Origin: Alphaproteobacteria bacterium
GTDB lineage: Bacteria > Pseudomonadota > Alphaproteobacteria > Rickettsiales > VGDC01
Direction of reading: 5' to 3'
Assembly (NCBI GenBank): GCA_016869895.1
Contig: VGDC01000082.1
Location: 1-7,753, forward strand
Length of the DNA stretch: 7,753 nucleotides
A model generated the notes under the pieces. That model was not told the origin of the DNA, did no database searches, and saw only the letters and a program-made list of their open reading frames with translations. Position numbers and translations under genes: made by a program. How positions within the stretch are numbered: the first letter of the stretch is position 1; each line of letters starts with the position of its first letter. Below, piece by piece: positions 5,572 through 7,753 of the stretch.

Positions 5572-6963
5572 ATGAGCGTGTTGAAGGTGATGGGCGGTTT
5601 GCTGCGCCTGCGCGCCTCACACTTCGGTTTTACGATTCTGGTGCTGTTATTGGTGGTGAATCTGCCGGTCGCTGCTGCGGCTAATGAAAAATATGCCGCG
5701 ATTGTCGTCGATACGGACACCAACACCGTTCTGCATCAGGCCAATCCTGACGCGCAGCGCCACCCTGCGTCGCTGACCAAGATGATGACGTTGTATCTGA
5801 CCTTCGAAGCCTTGCAGCAGGGGAAGCTTTCCTTGCGCCAACAACTCACCGCGTCGCAATATGCCGCCTCCCGCCCACAGACGAACCTCAGCCTGAAACA
5901 GGGTGACAAGATCGACGTGGATACCGCCATCAAAGCGCTTGTCGTGCGCTCGGCCAATGACGTATCAGTGATTCTGGCAGAGGCGATCGATAAGACCGAG
6001 TGGCAATTCGCCGTGCGCATGACCAACAAGGCGCGCCAGCTGGGCATGAACAAAACGGTGTTCAAGAACGCGAATGGCTTGCCGGATGTGCGTCAGGTGA
6101 CGACTGCCCGCGACTTCGCCAAACTGTCCATCGCCCTGCGCCGCGATTTTCCGCAGTATTACCATTATTTCAAAGTCACCGAATTCGATTTCCATGGGCG
6201 GAACTATCAGACCCACAACCGCGTGATGCGGGATTATCCCGGCGCGGATGGCCTAAAGACGGGTTACATCAATATGTCCGGCTTCAATCTGGCCACGTCC
6301 GTGCGCCGTGATGGCTATAGCATCGTGGCGGTGGTGATGGGTGGCAAGACTTCCCGCAGCCGTGACGACCATATGAAAGACCTGCTCAACCGCTCGCTTC
6401 GTCAGTTGGCGGAATCGAAAAAGCCGGGCGGGGCGAATGTGAATAATTTCGCGTCTATGAACGCGCCGGATGCGCCGCCTTCCAAAACCCGCACCGCGCC
6501 TATCCCGCGCTTCAAGCCGGGCACAGAACCCGCTGCGGTCGCCACCGCCTCCACCAATATCATCGCGCCGATTCCCAGTGAAGCGGATGGCATCGGTGAT
6601 GTGGCATCGGCGCAGGACATCTCCGTGCAGCAGACACTGCGTGCCGCAGGCATCGTGCAGAACCAGCCCACCGCCACCTATACGCCGGAAGTGCGCAAGG
6701 CGCGGACGGATAGGGGGAATTGGGGTATTCAGGTGGGTGCATTCGGTGAATCACGCGATGCCTTCATGGCGGCTGCGAACGCGATGAGCCTTGCTTCACG
6801 GGAGTTGGAAGGAGCGGAGATCAATGTCGTCGCCCCGTCCGATGCCCAAACCCGCATCTTCCGCGCGCGTATCGCCAATATGGATGAGGCACAGGCACGC
6901 CGCGCCTGCAAGGTGCTGACGGCCCGCAAAGAGGCCTGCTTCGTTTATCAGGGTGGGAATTAA
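5572..6963 (+). CDS. D-alanyl-D-alanine carboxypeptidase (peptidase S11) with C-terminal SPOR domain
   Basis: A periplasmic low-molecular-weight penicillin-binding protein that removes the terminal D-Ala from peptidoglycan stem peptides. Numbered from the ATG at 5572 (463 residues): signal peptide with hydrophobic core FTILVLLLVVNLPV ending AAAA near residue 37; acyl-serine motif SLTK 67-70 (Ser67, Lys70); SAN 127-129; KTG 229-231. All three catalytic motifs are intact and in family spacing. A Pro/Ala/Thr-rich linker (about 285-380) leads to a SPOR domain (about 382-460, W-G-I-Q-V-G-A-F-G to C-F-V-Y), which in this family binds denuded glycan strands and places enzymes at the septum. The frame also opens at an ATG at 5491, but that would put about 45 residues before the hydrophobic core; 5563 and 5590 are other possible starts. 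None has a good Shine-Dalgarno site. The S11-SPOR fusion is common in alphaproteobacteria. The gene is divergent from phasin and convergent, 10 bases away, with the last gene. Confidence 0.93.
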   Translation: MSVLKVMGGLLRLRASHFGFTILVLLLVVNLPVAAAANEKYAAIVVDTDTNTVLHQANPDAQRHPASLTKMMTLYLTFEALQQGKLSLRQQLTASQYAASRPQTNLSLKQGDKIDVDTAIKALVVRSANDVSVILAEAIDKTEWQFAVRMTNKARQLGMNKTVFKNANGLPDVRQVTTARDFAKLSIALRRDFPQYYHYFKVTEFDFHGRNYQTHNRVMRDYPGADGLKTGYINMSGFNLATSVRRDGYSIVAVVMGGKTSRSRDDHMKDLLNRSLRQLAESKKPGGANVNNFASMNAPDAPPSKTRTAPIPRFKPGTEPAAVATASTNIIAPIPSEADGIGDVASAQDISVQQTLRAAGIVQNQPTATYTPEVRKARTDRGNWGIQVGAFGESRDAFMAAANAMSLASRELEGAEINVVAPSDAQTRIFRARIANMDEAQARRACKVLTARKEACFVYQGGN

Positions 6964-6973
6964 GGGAGGAGCA

Positions 6974-7753
6974 TCAGCGCGAGAAGCGTTCGATGTCGCC
7001 GTTCTCCGCCATTCTGGTCTGCTGTTCGCGCTCGAACTGCACACGTTCCAGATGCGTCTTCGGCTTGCTGAGTTTCTCCACGGCCTCTTTATGCGAGCGC
7101 GATTGCTCGCTGGCATCCTTGGCCGCCGCCAAATCACCTTTATCCAACGCCGCGTCTAGCGCCTTCTCATGATGGGCGGAGAGCAGCTTCGCCAGTCCGG
7201 CGTCAAGGTCTGTCTCGGAAAGGATATCTTTCACCTTGTCATCCAGCTTGGCGGTGTAGCCCGCGTGCGCAAGGCCGAAATGCTGGTGTTTCTCGGCGAA
7301 GCGCGTTAGTTCCTCCAATGCGCGCGGGGCGAGGCTGCCTTCCGGCGCGGTGACCCAGCCGCTTTCGCTTTCGCCGCGGGTCTGCAGCACACTGGCGGAG
7401 ATTTTTCCATCTACGCCGACGTCAGAGACGTTGAGCAGGAACAGCTTCGATTCCTTTTTCGCGTCGTCGGTCATCACGATGCTGGCGAGAGGCGATTCGG
7501 CATTATTGAAATGCAGTGTCTGCACTGTGCCCTTGTTGCCGTCCACCACGATTTCATGGGAGGGGCGAGCCGCGCCACCTCCGCTTCTCAGGCTGCCTTC
7601 CGCCGCGAAACCGTGGAGCTTTTCCGCATTGGCGATCTCCAGCATGGCGTTCACCGCATTGCTCGGCAGGCTGTTCTTCTCATTCACGGTCTTCACGCCT
7701 TGGGGGAAGGTGACGAGGTCGAAATCCTCGATATTGCCTTGTGCATCCAGCAA
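6974..7753 (-). CDS. Unrecognised protein, C-terminal part (N-terminus outside window)
   Basis: The frame is open to the right edge, and the first codon in view is a TTG that is probably internal, so 259 codons of a longer gene are seen. I do not recognise a family. The visible N-terminal half is mixed, with likely beta strands (EIVVDGNKGTVQTLHF, SKLFLLNVSDVGVDGKISAS). The C-terminal half, from about residue 145, is strongly helical and charged (KLDDKVKDILSETDLDAGLAKLL, then Ala/Lys/Asp-rich helix and an Arg/Glu/Gln-rich end, ERVQFEREQQTRM). There is no cysteine, no membrane segment and one tryptophan. The codon usage matches its neighbours and the absence of stops over 780 bases on this strand supports coding. 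A cytoplasmic or effector-like protein is possible but not shown. The stop codon is 10 bases from the convergent carboxypeptidase gene. Confidence 0.75.
   Translation of the reverse strand: MLDAQGNIEDFDLVTFPQGVKTVNEKNSLPSNAVNAMLEIANAEKLHGFAAEGSLRSGGGAARPSHEIVVDGNKGTVQTLHFNNAESPLASIVMTDDAKKESKLFLLNVSDVGVDGKISASVLQTRGESESGWVTAPEGSLAPRALEELTRFAEKHQHFGLAHAGYTAKLDDKVKDILSETDLDAGLAKLLSAHHEKALDAALDKGDLAAAKDASEQSRSHKEAVEKLSKPKTHLERVQFEREQQTRMAENGDIERFSR

Overview
The window looks like ordinary chromosomal DNA of an alphaproteobacterium. The evidence is a PcrA/UvrD-type helicase, a DUF1289 small cysteine protein, a phasin of the Phasin_2 type and a penicillin-binding D,D-carboxypeptidase fused to a SPOR domain, a combination typical of that class. 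GC content is fairly high and third positions are GC-rich. Phylogeny cannot be fixed further by eye. There are no insertion sequences, tRNAs, rRNAs, CRISPR arrays or phage genes.

Layout from left to right. (1) Minus strand: the first 33 codons of a secreted protein run off the left edge and overlap the 3' end of uvrD by 20 bases. Upstream of it lies uvrD itself. (2) Plus strand: a 69-residue DUF1289 protein, divergent from uvrD and tail to tail with the next gene. (3) Minus strand: two pentapeptide-repeat proteins in tandem (239 and about 312 residues), clearly paralogous, sharing a helical N-terminal segment and separated by an AT-rich spacer. (4) An intergenic stretch of about 300 bases (4418-4723) without a convincing protein gene. 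It holds two minus-strand Rho-independent terminators; the nearer ends the phasin gene, and the farther ends a stretch of about 120 nt with several hairpins that may be a small RNA. (5) Minus strand: a phasin with a strong Shine-Dalgarno site and a plausible alphaproteobacterial promoter. (6) Plus strand: the carboxypeptidase-SPOR gene, divergent from phasin across a spacer with a long inverted repeat. (7) Minus strand: the C-terminal part of an unrecognised cysteine-free protein running off the right edge.

The genes do not form an obvious single pathway. They are separate units: DNA repair (uvrD), storage-granule surface or stress (phasin), cell-wall maturation at the septum (carboxypeptidase), and unknown (pentapeptide pair, DUF1289, the two edge genes). 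I see no clear new defence or metabolic system. The items most worth checking are the pentapeptide pair with its shared N-terminal segment and the candidate small RNA.
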